A stretch of DNA of 64,000 nucleotides from Hahellaceae bacterium (GTDB lineage Bacteria > Pseudomonadota > Gammaproteobacteria > Pseudomonadales > Oleiphilaceae): contig JACKOD010000006.1 of assembly GCA_024234505.1 (NCBI GenBank), positions 124,001 to 188,000 on the forward strand, read 5' to 3'. Shown one piece after another: positions 32,497 through 40,396 of this stretch. The translations under genes and the position numbers were made by a program. Position 1 is the stretch's first letter, and each line of letters starts with the position of its first letter. The notes under the pieces are model-generated. The model ran no database searches and was not told where the DNA came from. It worked only from the letters and a program-made list of their open reading frames with translations.

Positions 32497-35233
32497 CCTG
32501 AGGCTGGTTCATCAAGCGCGATATCTGGGCAACCAGTGAGCGCATCTGAATAGGCTTGAAAGTAACCTCGGAAAACAGCTGCGGATTATTGGTAATGTCC
32601 GTAGCAATGGCGTCTGCGGTGATGGCGATGATAGGCAGCGCGGCGCCAAACCTTTCCCGAAACCATTCACACAAGACGAGTCCGTTGCCATCCGGCAGAT
32701 GAATATCCATTAAGACCAGATCCGGCACCACAACGCTCGCCTGACTTTGCGCCTCGGCGATGGTTGTGGCTTCGTAATAGTCGGCTGAAAAATGCTTTTG
32801 CATCACTTTCCTCAATAAGGCGCGATTCATGGCGTTGTCTTCGACACACAACACGCAAAAATGCTTACTTTTATCTATCGAGGGCAAAGCTTCTGTCAAC
32901 TGAACTTGGGGCATTATATTTTGATAGCCCGCCAATTCAACCTCAAACCAGAATCTCGAACCGACCCCTTCAGTACTTTCGAAACCCAGTGTGCCCCCCA
33001 TCATTTCGAGTAGACGGCGCGTAATGATTAAACCGATTCCCACACCTTCAATCGCGCTGTTGGCGTAGTCCAAACGCGAAAATGGCTTAAACAATTCGTT
33101 GTAGCGTGCTTTGGGAATTCCAAATCCTGTATCTTCGATGGTAATTCTTAAGCGCCCCGGGGCCACCTCTTCATGAAATATATGTATTTGGCCACCTTGC
33201 CGGTTGTATTTAACCGCATTTGACAGCAGGTTAAGCATCACCTGTTTTAGTCTTACCGCGTCGGCCCGTACGCTCAGCACCTGATTTTCACCGGCAATCG
33301 TGACACGAATTTCCTTGGTACGAATCTGGTTTTCCATTAAGTGCAGGCTTTGTTTGAGCAAATCGCGCAAGCTGACATTTTCGATATTCGTTTTGATCAT
33401 GTTTGAATCCAGCTTGGCCAGATCCAGAACATCTTTAACCAGATTCAATAAATGCTTGCCCGCATCGTAGATCAATTGGACATTTTCGTGCTGCTCCGCC
33501 TCCAAAGGCTCGTCCAGTAACAGCTGTGAAAATCCCAATACCGAATTTAACGGTGTGCGCAGTTCATGACTCATTGACGACAAAAATTCTGATTTGGCCC
33601 GATTGGCCTGCTCGGCCGCATTTTTGGCCAGAAACAGCTCATTTTCATATTCCTTGATTCGCTGAATATCCTGCACCATACCCAGCATTTTAAGGGGTTT
33701 GCCACTTCGCGCCCGAACAACGTCACCTTTTTCATTTACCCAGTGTATTTCTCCGTTAGGCCAGACGACGCGATGATCTATGTCGTAGCGGCCCCCGAAT
33801 TCCATACAGTGCTGGATGGCGTTCTGCACCCGATCACGATCCTCAGGGTGCACCGCTTCCATGAAGTTGTTAAAACTACTCGCCAGCTCACCCCGTTTAT
33901 ACCCGAATAAAGGGGCGACCTGCTCTGTCCAATACAAATCCCCGGACTGAATATCCCAATCCCAGGTGCCCATATTGGCGTAAACCTGACTGCGCCTGAA
34001 TCGCTCCAGATTGGTCTCCAATCGCTTGTTAACTCGATGGTATTCCCACGAACGGGCCATTTTATTGGCGGTTACCAGCCATAATTGGCGTTCTTCACTG
34101 CTCGATTCTTTGTCTTGGATATGTTTGAGATATCCCCCCAGCACACCAATACAGTGATGGCCGGCCATCATGGGCACTCCCCAATAGGTATAGGTTTTGA
34201 GTTGCGAAACAGGCCATGCATTGGGTTGATGTGAATCGACTTCAAAATACGTCTGCCGTGTAAAAACCTCCGCCGCGTAAGGATCACGCCCCAGATAAGT
34301 CAGCGCCTTGCAACAGTCTCGCTCACCAATACGGCTCAAATCCAGCGTAGTACCATCGGCCATGGTCAGAATTAATGCTTCCAATTCAGTTAACTCCGGC
34401 AACCAGGAGAGGAGCCCGATCAGGTCATGTTCACTATCAGGTTGTGCCGCCCAATCATTCAGCTTACTCAGATAGTTGACGTAGCGTTGTTGGCGCAAAA
34501 AATCTTCAATTCTTTCCGAAATATCTCGCTGTAACGAAAAAAAGCGCAGCTCGCCCGAAGTTTCTTCAATGACCGGTTCGATACTTAAGGATGTCCAATA
34601 AGTACTCCCGTCTTTGCGGTAATTGACCAACGTTGCCGTCACTGGCTCCCGGTCGATTAATGCCGCACGAATCCGTTCGATTTCAGCAAGATTTGTCTCC
34701 GGGCCCTGCAAAAAACTTCCGGGTTTTCGCCCTTTTACTTCTTCCGGCCCATACCCGGTCAAACGCTGAAATCCGGCGTTCACCCACTCAATCCCCCCCT
34801 GCTGATCGGTAATAATGACGGCGTCATTGGTACGCTGCGCAATCAGCGCCAGGCGTTTAATCTCCTGCTCCGCCTGTTGCAGACGCTCCAGTGATCGCAA
34901 TATCCCCGTAAAATAGATCTTTCCATCGATAGTGACGCGACTCACCGACAAGTGACAGGGAATTTGCCGGTTAGACTTGCTTAACGCCAGCACATCACGC
35001 CCTTTGCCAATAACGTGATTGACTCCATGCTCTAAATGACGCTTCAGATAACTGTCATGCACCGACGCAACCGCTGCCGGCATCAGTAGCGTGACATTCT
35101 GCCCGATCAGTTCTTCGCGGTAATACTCAAACAACTCGCAACAGGCGCGATTGGCTTCATGTATCATCCCCCGATGATCGATCACAATAATCGGATCAAC
35201 TGCGGTATCCATAATGGCCTGATAGAAAGACAT
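32462..35233 (-). CDS. Hybrid sensor histidine kinase with PAS and GAF-like domains and a C-terminal receiver
   Basis: This is a 923-residue cytoplasmic protein with no clear membrane segment. The order is PAS (1-115), PAS (125-245), a GAF-like region (260-400), PAS (430-535), HisKA with the phospho-His in SSMSHELRTPLNSVLGFS, and HATPase with NLLSNAVKYN and IEDTGFGIP. A receiver domain has its Asp in LVLMDIHLPDGNGL. The second PAS resembles LOV domains but lacks the flavin-binding Cys (GRKPGSFLQGPE), so light sensing is unlikely. It is 12 bp downstream of a response regulator gene on the same strand, the likely partner. Confidence 0.93.
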   Translation of the reverse strand: MSFYQAIMDTAVDPIIVIDHRGMIHEANRACCELFEYYREELIGQNVTLLMPAAVASVHDSYLKRHLEHGVNHVIGKGRDVLALSKSNRQIPCHLSVSRVTIDGKIYFTGILRSLERLQQAEQEIKRLALIAQRTNDAVIITDQQGGIEWVNAGFQRLTGYGPEEVKGRKPGSFLQGPETNLAEIERIRAALIDREPVTATLVNYRKDGSTYWTSLSIEPVIEETSGELRFFSLQRDISERIEDFLRQQRYVNYLSKLNDWAAQPDSEHDLIGLLSWLPELTELEALILTMADGTTLDLSRIGERDCCKALTYLGRDPYAAEVFTRQTYFEVDSHQPNAWPVSQLKTYTYWGVPMMAGHHCIGVLGGYLKHIQDKESSSEERQLWLVTANKMARSWEYHRVNKRLETNLERFRRSQVYANMGTWDWDIQSGDLYWTEQVAPLFGYKRGELASSFNNFMEAVHPEDRDRVQNAIQHCMEFGGRYDIDHRVVWPNGEIHWVNEKGDVVRARSGKPLKMLGMVQDIQRIKEYENELFLAKNAAEQANRAKSEFLSSMSHELRTPLNSVLGFSQLLLDEPLEAEQHENVQLIYDAGKHLLNLVKDVLDLAKLDSNMIKTNIENVSLRDLLKQSLHLMENQIRTKEIRVTIAGENQVLSVRADAVRLKQVMLNLLSNAVKYNRQGGQIHIFHEEVAPGRLRITIEDTGFGIPKARYNELFKPFSRLDYANSAIEGVGIGLIITRRLLEMMGGTLGFESTEGVGSRFWFEVELAGYQNIMPQVQLTEALPSIDKSKHFCVLCVEDNAMNRALLRKVMQKHFSADYYEATTIAEAQSQASVVVPDLVLMDIHLPDGNGLVLCEWFRERFGAALPIIAITADAIATDITNNPQLFSEVTFKPIQMRSLVAQISRLMNQPQATNPDILNGQP

Positions 35234-35245
35234 CGAAACGTCCGG

Positions 35246-36406
35246 TTAGGCTGGGTGATCAATATCGTTGGCAAACTCATCCGGTCTGAGCGCAATTAAC
35301 TGCGATAGAATGCGCTCCATGGCATCCTGAAGACGCGACTTCAAATCGTGCTGATGATCAATCTCGGTACGCGCCTGGCGAATAAATCCTGAAATCTGCT
35401 GTTCTTGTGTTTCTGTCAGATCCATAAACATAAACGCCTGCTCAAGCGCATCGGCAAGCTTTTCAAACCCTGCAGACGAGGCCTTGTAAATGGCCTCTGT
35501 CGCATGTTCCATTTCTACAAACTCGTGACGCACTACTTCCATCAATTCCATGACACGAGCTTCAACCAATTGTTCTTTTTGCTTTTCACGGTTGATAATT
35601 TCTATCCCGGCTTCCGCCGTATCAAGCAACACGCACATATGGTCTTTCAATCGACCGAGTAAGTTTTCATCGGCCACAGGCATGTTTCGCACCAACAACA
35701 CCAGATTCGGACTTTTGAATATATATTTATTTCCGGTTGAGGTAATGCGCCCCCCGTGCTGTGCCAGATCCAGCAACTCCTTCTCCATTAACGAGAAGGG
35801 CTTTCCGTCGTTTCTGACCACACATTCGCCAAACGCGACCTTGATCAGCAAGGTTGCCGAAAGTTCCAAGGCACTTACGGTGGCAAAGAGCTTTTCCACC
35901 AGGCTCTGCTCATCACGAACCAGCGAGAGCCCCCGGGAAAAATTCAACACTTCCCCCAGTTCACTGGTATTTTTCAGCATGGTCCAGGTGAGTTGCTGTA
36001 ATTGATTCAGGTTGGATTTGGTCTCGTCCACCTGCTTTTTACGCATGAGGTGTGAGTGCACAATCATTTTCAGCTCGCGCAAATCAAAGGGTTTGGTGAC
36101 GTAACCATCACCTCCGGCAGCATAGCCTTTGAGACGATCTTCCAGACTGACCAGGCAAGACACAAAAACTACCGCCGTATCGCAGAGATCACTGCACTGA
36201 CGAATCTGCTCACATAATTGATAGCCATTTAATACCGGCATATCCACATCGAGTAAAATCAGATCCGGTTTTAGCTCCTGGAGCTTAGCCATGGCTAACT
36301 CTGGTTGATGGATCAAGGATACCTGATAATCCTTCTGCAACAGTTTTTCCAGCAATTTAAGGTTGGTATCGTTGTCATCAATACAGCATACGTGGCTTGA
36401 ATTCAT
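35246..36406 (-). CDS. Response regulator with a long non-standard C-terminal region
   Basis: This is a 386-residue protein. The N-terminal receiver domain has CIDDNDTNLKLLEKLL, the acceptor Asp in LILLDVDMPVLNGYQL and the conserved Lys in VTKPFDLREL. Residues 120-386 contain coiled-coil stretches and no known output domain; the middle (VEKLFATVSALELSATLLIK) is GAF-like in feel. It is the first gene of a two-gene unit with the large hybrid kinase. Output may be through protein contact rather than DNA binding. Confidence 0.85.
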   Translation of the reverse strand: MNSSHVCCIDDNDTNLKLLEKLLQKDYQVSLIHQPELAMAKLQELKPDLILLDVDMPVLNGYQLCEQIRQCSDLCDTAVVFVSCLVSLEDRLKGYAAGGDGYVTKPFDLRELKMIVHSHLMRKKQVDETKSNLNQLQQLTWTMLKNTSELGEVLNFSRGLSLVRDEQSLVEKLFATVSALELSATLLIKVAFGECVVRNDGKPFSLMEKELLDLAQHGGRITSTGNKYIFKSPNLVLLVRNMPVADENLLGRLKDHMCVLLDTAEAGIEIINREKQKEQLVEARVMELMEVVRHEFVEMEHATEAIYKASSAGFEKLADALEQAFMFMDLTETQEQQISGFIRQARTEIDHQHDLKSRLQDAMERILSQLIALRPDEFANDIDHPA

Positions 36407-36428
36407 TGATTATTCTCTTAAGGTAATG

Positions 36429-36522
36429 CTAACCGTGACGGCACCTCGTCCGTCGCTTCTCTTAAGAATAGTTGAATACCAGAAAAATCGAGCGCTCCTT
36501 TGCCGGAGGCCGTTTCGAATAG
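36429..36522 (-). pseudogene. Duplicated 3' end of mmsB
   Basis: The minus strand reads SGKGALDFSGIQLFLREATD then EVPSR and a stop. The end of intact mmsB (40397) reads SGKGSLDFSSIQLLLRKATD and EVPSR. Nucleotide similarity extends some 10 bp past the stop codons on both sides. Nothing upstream resembles mmsB. It marks one border of the segment 36.4-40.4 kb. Confidence 0.85.
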
Positions 36523-36574
36523 GATAACCACGTCTGTTTCGATCCCTTGATGCACGTCAAGACAAAAACAAACG

Positions 36575-36610
36575 CTTTTGATAATAATTCGCATTAACGA
36601 TTATCAAAAG
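36575..36610. promoter_or_regulatory. Fur box and long dyad upstream of the iron-uptake operon
   Basis: The 19-mer from 36580 (GATAATAATTCGCATTAAC) matches the Fur consensus at 14 of 19 positions by eye. It lies within a larger perfect inverted repeat, CTTTTGATAAT (36575-36585) and ATTATCAAAAG (36600-36610). The right arm abuts the ribosome binding site of the first gene. Iron-dependent repression is expected. Confidence 0.8.
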
Positions 36611-36620
36611 GAAACCAGAC

Positions 36621-37172
36621 ATGCCTTCCACTCGCTCCAACCGTTTCAATACCCTGCTTTGTGCCACTTCATTAATGTCTTTCGTCGGCACGGCTACGGC
36701 GCTGGAATACCCTATTGGCGAGCCACAATTGCGCCATGGCATGGAAATCGCTGCGGTTTATTTACAGCCGGTCGTGATGGAGCCCGTTATGGGCTTATCA
36801 CATCAGCAAGCCGACGTGCATATCGAAGCCGACATCAAAGCCCTGGAAGACAATCCCAATGGTCTGGTGGCCGGTGGCTGGGTGCCCTATCTGGAGATAG
36901 AATTCGCACTCAACAAGCAGGGCAGCGATACGACCATCAGTGGCTCATTTCATCCCATGGTCGCCAGTGACGGCCCCCACTATGGCGCCAATGTCAAACT
37001 GCTGGGGCCAGGTAAATATCATCTGCGCTACACCATCAAACCGCCCGTGACTCACGGCATGCCTTTCATGCGCCATATCGATCGCGAAACCGGTGTCGCG
37101 GAGTGGTTCAAGCCGTTCGATGTCGAATACGACTTTGTCTATGCCGGTGTCGGCAAAAAAGGCGGTTACTAA
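36621..37172 (+). CDS. Periplasmic iron-binding protein, P19/Tp34 (FtrA-like) family
   Basis: This is a 183-residue protein with signal peptide ending GTATA. The P19/Tp34 family (PF10634) is seen in LEYPIGEPQLRHGMEIAAVY, a Met/His-rich QPVVMEPVMG, HIEADIKALEDNP, GPHYGANVKL and THGMPFMRHIDRETG. These residues bind Cu and Fe in characterised members. P19-type proteins deliver ferrous/ferric iron to FTR1-type permeases. It is the first gene of a Fur-boxed operon, with AAGGA 8 nt before the ATG, followed by a cupredoxin and a polyferredoxin gene. The set resembles Bordetella/Brucella ftrABCD without ftrC. Confidence 0.88.
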   Translation: MPSTRSNRFNTLLCATSLMSFVGTATALEYPIGEPQLRHGMEIAAVYLQPVVMEPVMGLSHQQADVHIEADIKALEDNPNGLVAGGWVPYLEIEFALNKQGSDTTISGSFHPMVASDGPHYGANVKLLGPGKYHLRYTIKPPVTHGMPFMRHIDRETGVAEWFKPFDVEYDFVYAGVGKKGGY

Positions 37173-37182
37173 GGAGTCCGGC

Positions 37183-37503
37183 ATGAGATTGATATCACTG
37201 ATACTGCTCACGGCACTGCCATTGCTTACTCAGGCCGCGCTGCCGGTATTCGACCTGGAGTTACATAACGGCCAATTGACACCCGCACGACTGGAAATCC
37301 CCGCACAGACGCGGGTGAAAATCAAACTCCGCAATACCGGCCATATGCCTGCGGAGTTTGAAAGCCGACGGTTACGGTTGGAAAAGGTGCTTGCCCCGGG
37401 AATGACCTCGTTTGTGGTAATCAATCCGCTGAATGCCGGCGAATTTGAATTTTTCGATGAATTTCACCTACCCGAGGCCAAAGGGTTGATCGTGGTGCAA
37501 TAA
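37183..37503 (+). CDS. Cupredoxin-domain periplasmic protein (FtrB-like)
   Basis: This is a 106-residue protein with signal peptide MRLISLILLTALPLLTQA. The mature part is one cupredoxin-like beta sandwich (LELHNGQLTPARLEIPAQTR, VKIKLRNTGHMPAEFES, GEFEFFDEFH). In FtrB proteins this domain is proposed to act as an iron oxidase or metal chaperone. A full type 1 copper set is not obvious here: His and Met are present but no Cys. It starts 10 bp after the P19-like gene. Confidence 0.82.
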   Translation: MRLISLILLTALPLLTQAALPVFDLELHNGQLTPARLEIPAQTRVKIKLRNTGHMPAEFESRRLRLEKVLAPGMTSFVVINPLNAGEFEFFDEFHLPEAKGLIVVQ

Positions 37504-37543
37504 CCCGCACGCGGCCCGTTACGATAGCCTCCGAGGAGAACCG

Positions 37544-38956
37544 ATGAATGCCCAAGTCGAAATGATCTGCCGCACGGGAACTGCAGAATTGCAGCCTTCG
37601 CGACTGCAACGCTTGGGCCTGTGGATGCGTGACCACCGCCCCTTGATTCAGCGAATACAGTGGGCCGTCATCCTGTTTTATGCCGTTCTGGTCGTGCTTC
37701 CTGCCTTCTTGCCCTTACCAGACTATGAAGCACACCTATGGAATAATCTCACGCTCTTTGCACAATTTCTGTTCTGGGGCATCTGGTGGCCCTTTGTGCT
37801 GATCAGTATGGTCTTGTTCGGTCGCCTCTGGTGTGGCGTATTCTGTCCGGAAGGCGCTTTGAGCGAATGGGCCAGCCGTCATGGCAAAGGCCGTCCTATT
37901 CCGCGTTGGTTACGTTGGCCTGGCTGGCCGTTACTGGCCTTTATTACTACGACTGTTTATGGCCAGATGATCAGCGTCTATCAATACCCCCAAGCCGCCT
38001 TGCTGATTTTAGGCGGCTCAACGCTGGTCGCCATACTGGTCGGCTACCTGTTTGGCCGCAACCAGCGTGTGTGGTGTCGCTATTTATGCCCTGTCAGTGG
38101 CGTGTTCGCGCTCCTCGCCAAACTGTCACCTCTGCATTTTCACGCAAATCGCCAGCAATGGCAGGCGTACCGACAGCAGCAGCAACCACTCACTTCGGTG
38201 CAGTGTCCGACGTTTCTGCCGTTGCGCGAACTGGATAGTGCCAGCCCGTGCCACATGTGTGGTCGCTGTACACAGCATCGCGAAGCAATTCAGTTAGAAG
38301 CACGCCTACCCGGCAGCGAAATTGTCACCACCTCCAAGCAATCCGCTAATCAGTGGGAGTTCCTGCTGATCGTGGTTGGACTGCTAGGCGTCGCCGTTGG
38401 CGCCTTCCACTGGAGCGCCAGCCCCTGGTTCGTGCAGCTAAAACAAATGCTAGCCGGCTTACTGATCAGCCACGACTGGCTTTGGCCCCTGGAGGCGCAT
38501 GCTCCGTGGTGGCTAATGACCTTTTATCCGGATCAGAATGACGTCTTCAGCCTCCTCGACGGTGCGGCACTCTTGCTGTATATCGGCCTGACTACCCTGA
38601 TGTCCGGGGCCGTCATCGGCCTTTGCCTATGGCTTGCCCGCTTCGCGTTAAGTGCACCAACGCAGGCACTCTATCATCTAAGTCATGGCCTGATTCCCTT
38701 GGCGGGAGCCGGTGTGTTTCTGGGCTTATCCGCATTAACCGCCAGCCTGTTGCGAGCGGAACAGGTACCCTTGTTTTGGGTGAATGATGTCAGAGCACTG
38801 CTGCTGGCGGGCGCGACGGTCTGGAGCCTATGGTTAGGCTGGCGGATTGTGGGCCAGTATCCTTCGAAAGGGGCGCGCTATGTCGCCATGTTGAGTTATA
38901 GCGCAGCCGTCGTTTGGTCGGTATTCGTATGGTGGCTGCTATTTTTCTATTGGTAG
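37544..38956 (+). CDS. Membrane polyferredoxin (FtrD/NapH-like)
   Basis: This is a 470-residue integral membrane protein with about nine transmembrane segments. Two CxxxCP motifs are visible (WCGVFCPEGALSEW near 100 and WCRYLCPVSGVFALLAK near 180). A partial ferredoxin motif, CHMCGRC, lies near 240. This matches FtrD, which passes electrons across the membrane during iron uptake. It is the last gene of the operon, 40 bp after the cupredoxin gene. An FTR1 permease gene (REGLE motifs) is expected in complete ftr operons but is absent here. Confidence 0.85.
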   Translation: MNAQVEMICRTGTAELQPSRLQRLGLWMRDHRPLIQRIQWAVILFYAVLVVLPAFLPLPDYEAHLWNNLTLFAQFLFWGIWWPFVLISMVLFGRLWCGVFCPEGALSEWASRHGKGRPIPRWLRWPGWPLLAFITTTVYGQMISVYQYPQAALLILGGSTLVAILVGYLFGRNQRVWCRYLCPVSGVFALLAKLSPLHFHANRQQWQAYRQQQQPLTSVQCPTFLPLRELDSASPCHMCGRCTQHREAIQLEARLPGSEIVTTSKQSANQWEFLLIVVGLLGVAVGAFHWSASPWFVQLKQMLAGLLISHDWLWPLEAHAPWWLMTFYPDQNDVFSLLDGAALLLYIGLTTLMSGAVIGLCLWLARFALSAPTQALYHLSHGLIPLAGAGVFLGLSALTASLLRAEQVPLFWVNDVRALLLAGATVWSLWLGWRIVGQYPSKGARYVAMLSYSAAVVWSVFVWWLLFFYW

Positions 38957-39007
38957 CGGTACGACCGTGGTAATGAAGTGTAATCATCCCCCACTTTTTA
39001 TCAGTGG

Positions 39008-39037
39008 TTTTATTTATTGACCTGCTTTATTTATTGC
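39008..39037. repeat. Short direct repeat, 2 copies at 17-bp spacing
   Basis: CTTTATTTATTGC-like copies start at 39008 and 39025, sharing TTTATTTATTG. They lie at the border between the polyferredoxin gene and the end of the Fic gene. The copies overlap the last codons of fic. Confidence 0.6.
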
Positions 39038-40182
39038 TCCGCACTGGTCCTTTTGCCATTTGATTCATAGTAGGTAATTTCATTGTTATCGTGCGTCATT
39101 AATTGAATAAGTTTGGGGTGCACAAAGAGCTTTTCTTTGCCCACTGATATTTCGTTTAACACCCCAATCTCTGCTAATTTTTTGAGATAAACCGATGCGG
39201 TTTGGCGTTTGGCAATATCTCTATCTACCAGGTTTGCGATTCGGCAATACGGCTGTTCAAAAATCACTTGTACTAGTTCGTGGCTGTAAATTTTAGGTAA
39301 TGACTGCCTAATATAGTCTCCGCTGTGTTCCATTAATTGGCGAACAGCCGCAATTTTTTGCGTGGTCCAATTCGCTGTTTGCTCCACACCGTTGAGCATA
39401 TATAGAATCCACGCTTCCCAAGCGCCTTCACTGGTCACTCGGGTAAGCAAGCGATAGTAATCTGCCCTGTTTTGCAGGATATAGCGACTTAGATACAGAA
39501 TCGGCAACGTCAGCAAGTTCTGCTCTATCAAATAGAGCATATTGATAATACGCCCTGTTCGACCATTACCGTCGGTAAAGGGGTGTATGGCTTCAAACTG
39601 ATAGTGGCTAACGGCCATTTTAATAAGCGGATCCGTTTTCGTTAAGGGGTCATTTTCTTCTGCATGTATGAACTGCTCCCAATTCGCTAGCAGGTCTCGC
39701 AAACGTGACTCGCCTTCTGGCGGGGTGTAAATAATTTCCCCTGAGCTTTGATTGGCTAAGGCTGTACCCGGCACCCTTCGGATATCCATATTCGTGGCTT
39801 TGATGGTGCTACACACTTGTACCGCCGTATTTGTACACAAGGGTCTTTCCGCTAAGTGAATAAAGCCCTCATATAACGCCCTTCTGTACTGCAGCGCTTC
39901 TTTGGTGGCTGGGTCTGCTGCACTTTCTTCTTGCGCATATTGGAACAACTTGTCTGAGGTAGTGACAATATTTTCAATTTCGGTACTGTCTTTCGCTTCG
40001 AGCAAGGGCAGTAAGTTAATCAATAAGGCCTGATTTGGCAGCAATTCACCTGCCTGTTTTAGTTCAGCCAAGGCTGCACGTGCTGAGATACAGGCTTTTA
40101 AAACGACTATCGACTCTGTGGCTTCCTTTGGAGGGGGAAGCAAGGGGACATCATTGAAAGGCTGGTTTGGCTGCCATGTCAT
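39031..40182 (-). CDS. Fic-domain protein AMP-transferase with inhibitory motif
   Basis: This is a protein of about 383 residues. The catalytic Fic motif is complete (HPFTDGNGRTGR, near residue 200). An N-terminal STEIEN sequence near residue 75 fits the inhibitory motif [S/T]xxxE[G/N] of class II Fic proteins, whose Glu blocks ATP binding. The C-terminal 90 residues look like a winged helix (LVDRDIAKRQTASVYLKKLA). Targets are unknown. I use the ATG at 40182; 40197 is possible. A set of palindromes covers the promoter (40203-40238), suggesting autoregulation through the C-terminal domain. Confidence 0.92.
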   Translation of the reverse strand: MTWQPNQPFNDVPLLPPPKEATESIVVLKACISARAALAELKQAGELLPNQALLINLLPLLEAKDSTEIENIVTTSDKLFQYAQEESAADPATKEALQYRRALYEGFIHLAERPLCTNTAVQVCSTIKATNMDIRRVPGTALANQSSGEIIYTPPEGESRLRDLLANWEQFIHAEENDPLTKTDPLIKMAVSHYQFEAIHPFTDGNGRTGRIINMLYLIEQNLLTLPILYLSRYILQNRADYYRLLTRVTSEGAWEAWILYMLNGVEQTANWTTQKIAAVRQLMEHSGDYIRQSLPKIYSHELVQVIFEQPYCRIANLVDRDIAKRQTASVYLKKLAEIGVLNEISVGKEKLFVHPKLIQLMTHDNNEITYYESNGKRTSAEQ

Positions 40183-40202
40183 GTTTATTATTTCCATTTA
40201 TT

Positions 40203-40238
40203 TCGACATAAATAGAATATATGTCGATTGCATCGACA
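40203..40238. promoter_or_regulatory. Overlapping palindromes in the fic promoter
   Basis: TCGACATA (40203-40210) pairs with TATGTCGA (40220-40227), 9 bp apart. TGTCGAT (40222-40228) also pairs with ATCGACA (40232-40238), 3 bp apart. Three TCGACA half-sites are thus arranged head to head, and a further GTCGAC lies near 40253. This is a typical layout for cooperative binding of a small wHTH repressor. Confidence 0.65.
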
Positions 40239-40284
40239 CGCAAACACATTAGGTCGACTTAAAGGGCTTCTCCATACACTTTAC

Positions 40285-40345
40285 TGAAATGAACGGAAAG
40301 CCTTTTCCTTCAGGTGGAGGATGAATAGCTCGGCGAGCCAAGCTT
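40285..40345 (+). mobile_element. Solo left end of an IS200/IS605-like element
   Basis: After TTTAC (40280-40284) come exactly 12 bp and then AAAGCC, a TTCAGG, GGATGAATAGC and CGG. The left end of insertion sequence B has TTTAC, 12 bp, AAAGCC, TTCAGG, GGATGAATAGC and CGG in the same order and near-identical spacing. No tnpA or tnpB follows and no right end is evident. It is either a truncated element or a small non-autonomous derivative. Confidence 0.6.
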
Positions 40346-40396
40346 ACCCATTAGCTTTCTGCTCACCCGATTTGTAAGGTCTAATTGAGGTGACGC

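Noticed and set aside
34560..34860. LOV photoreceptor domain in the hybrid kinase
   Set aside because: The PAS domain has the LOV-like FLQGPE stretch but lacks the flavin-binding Cys, a pattern common in non-photoactive PAS domains.
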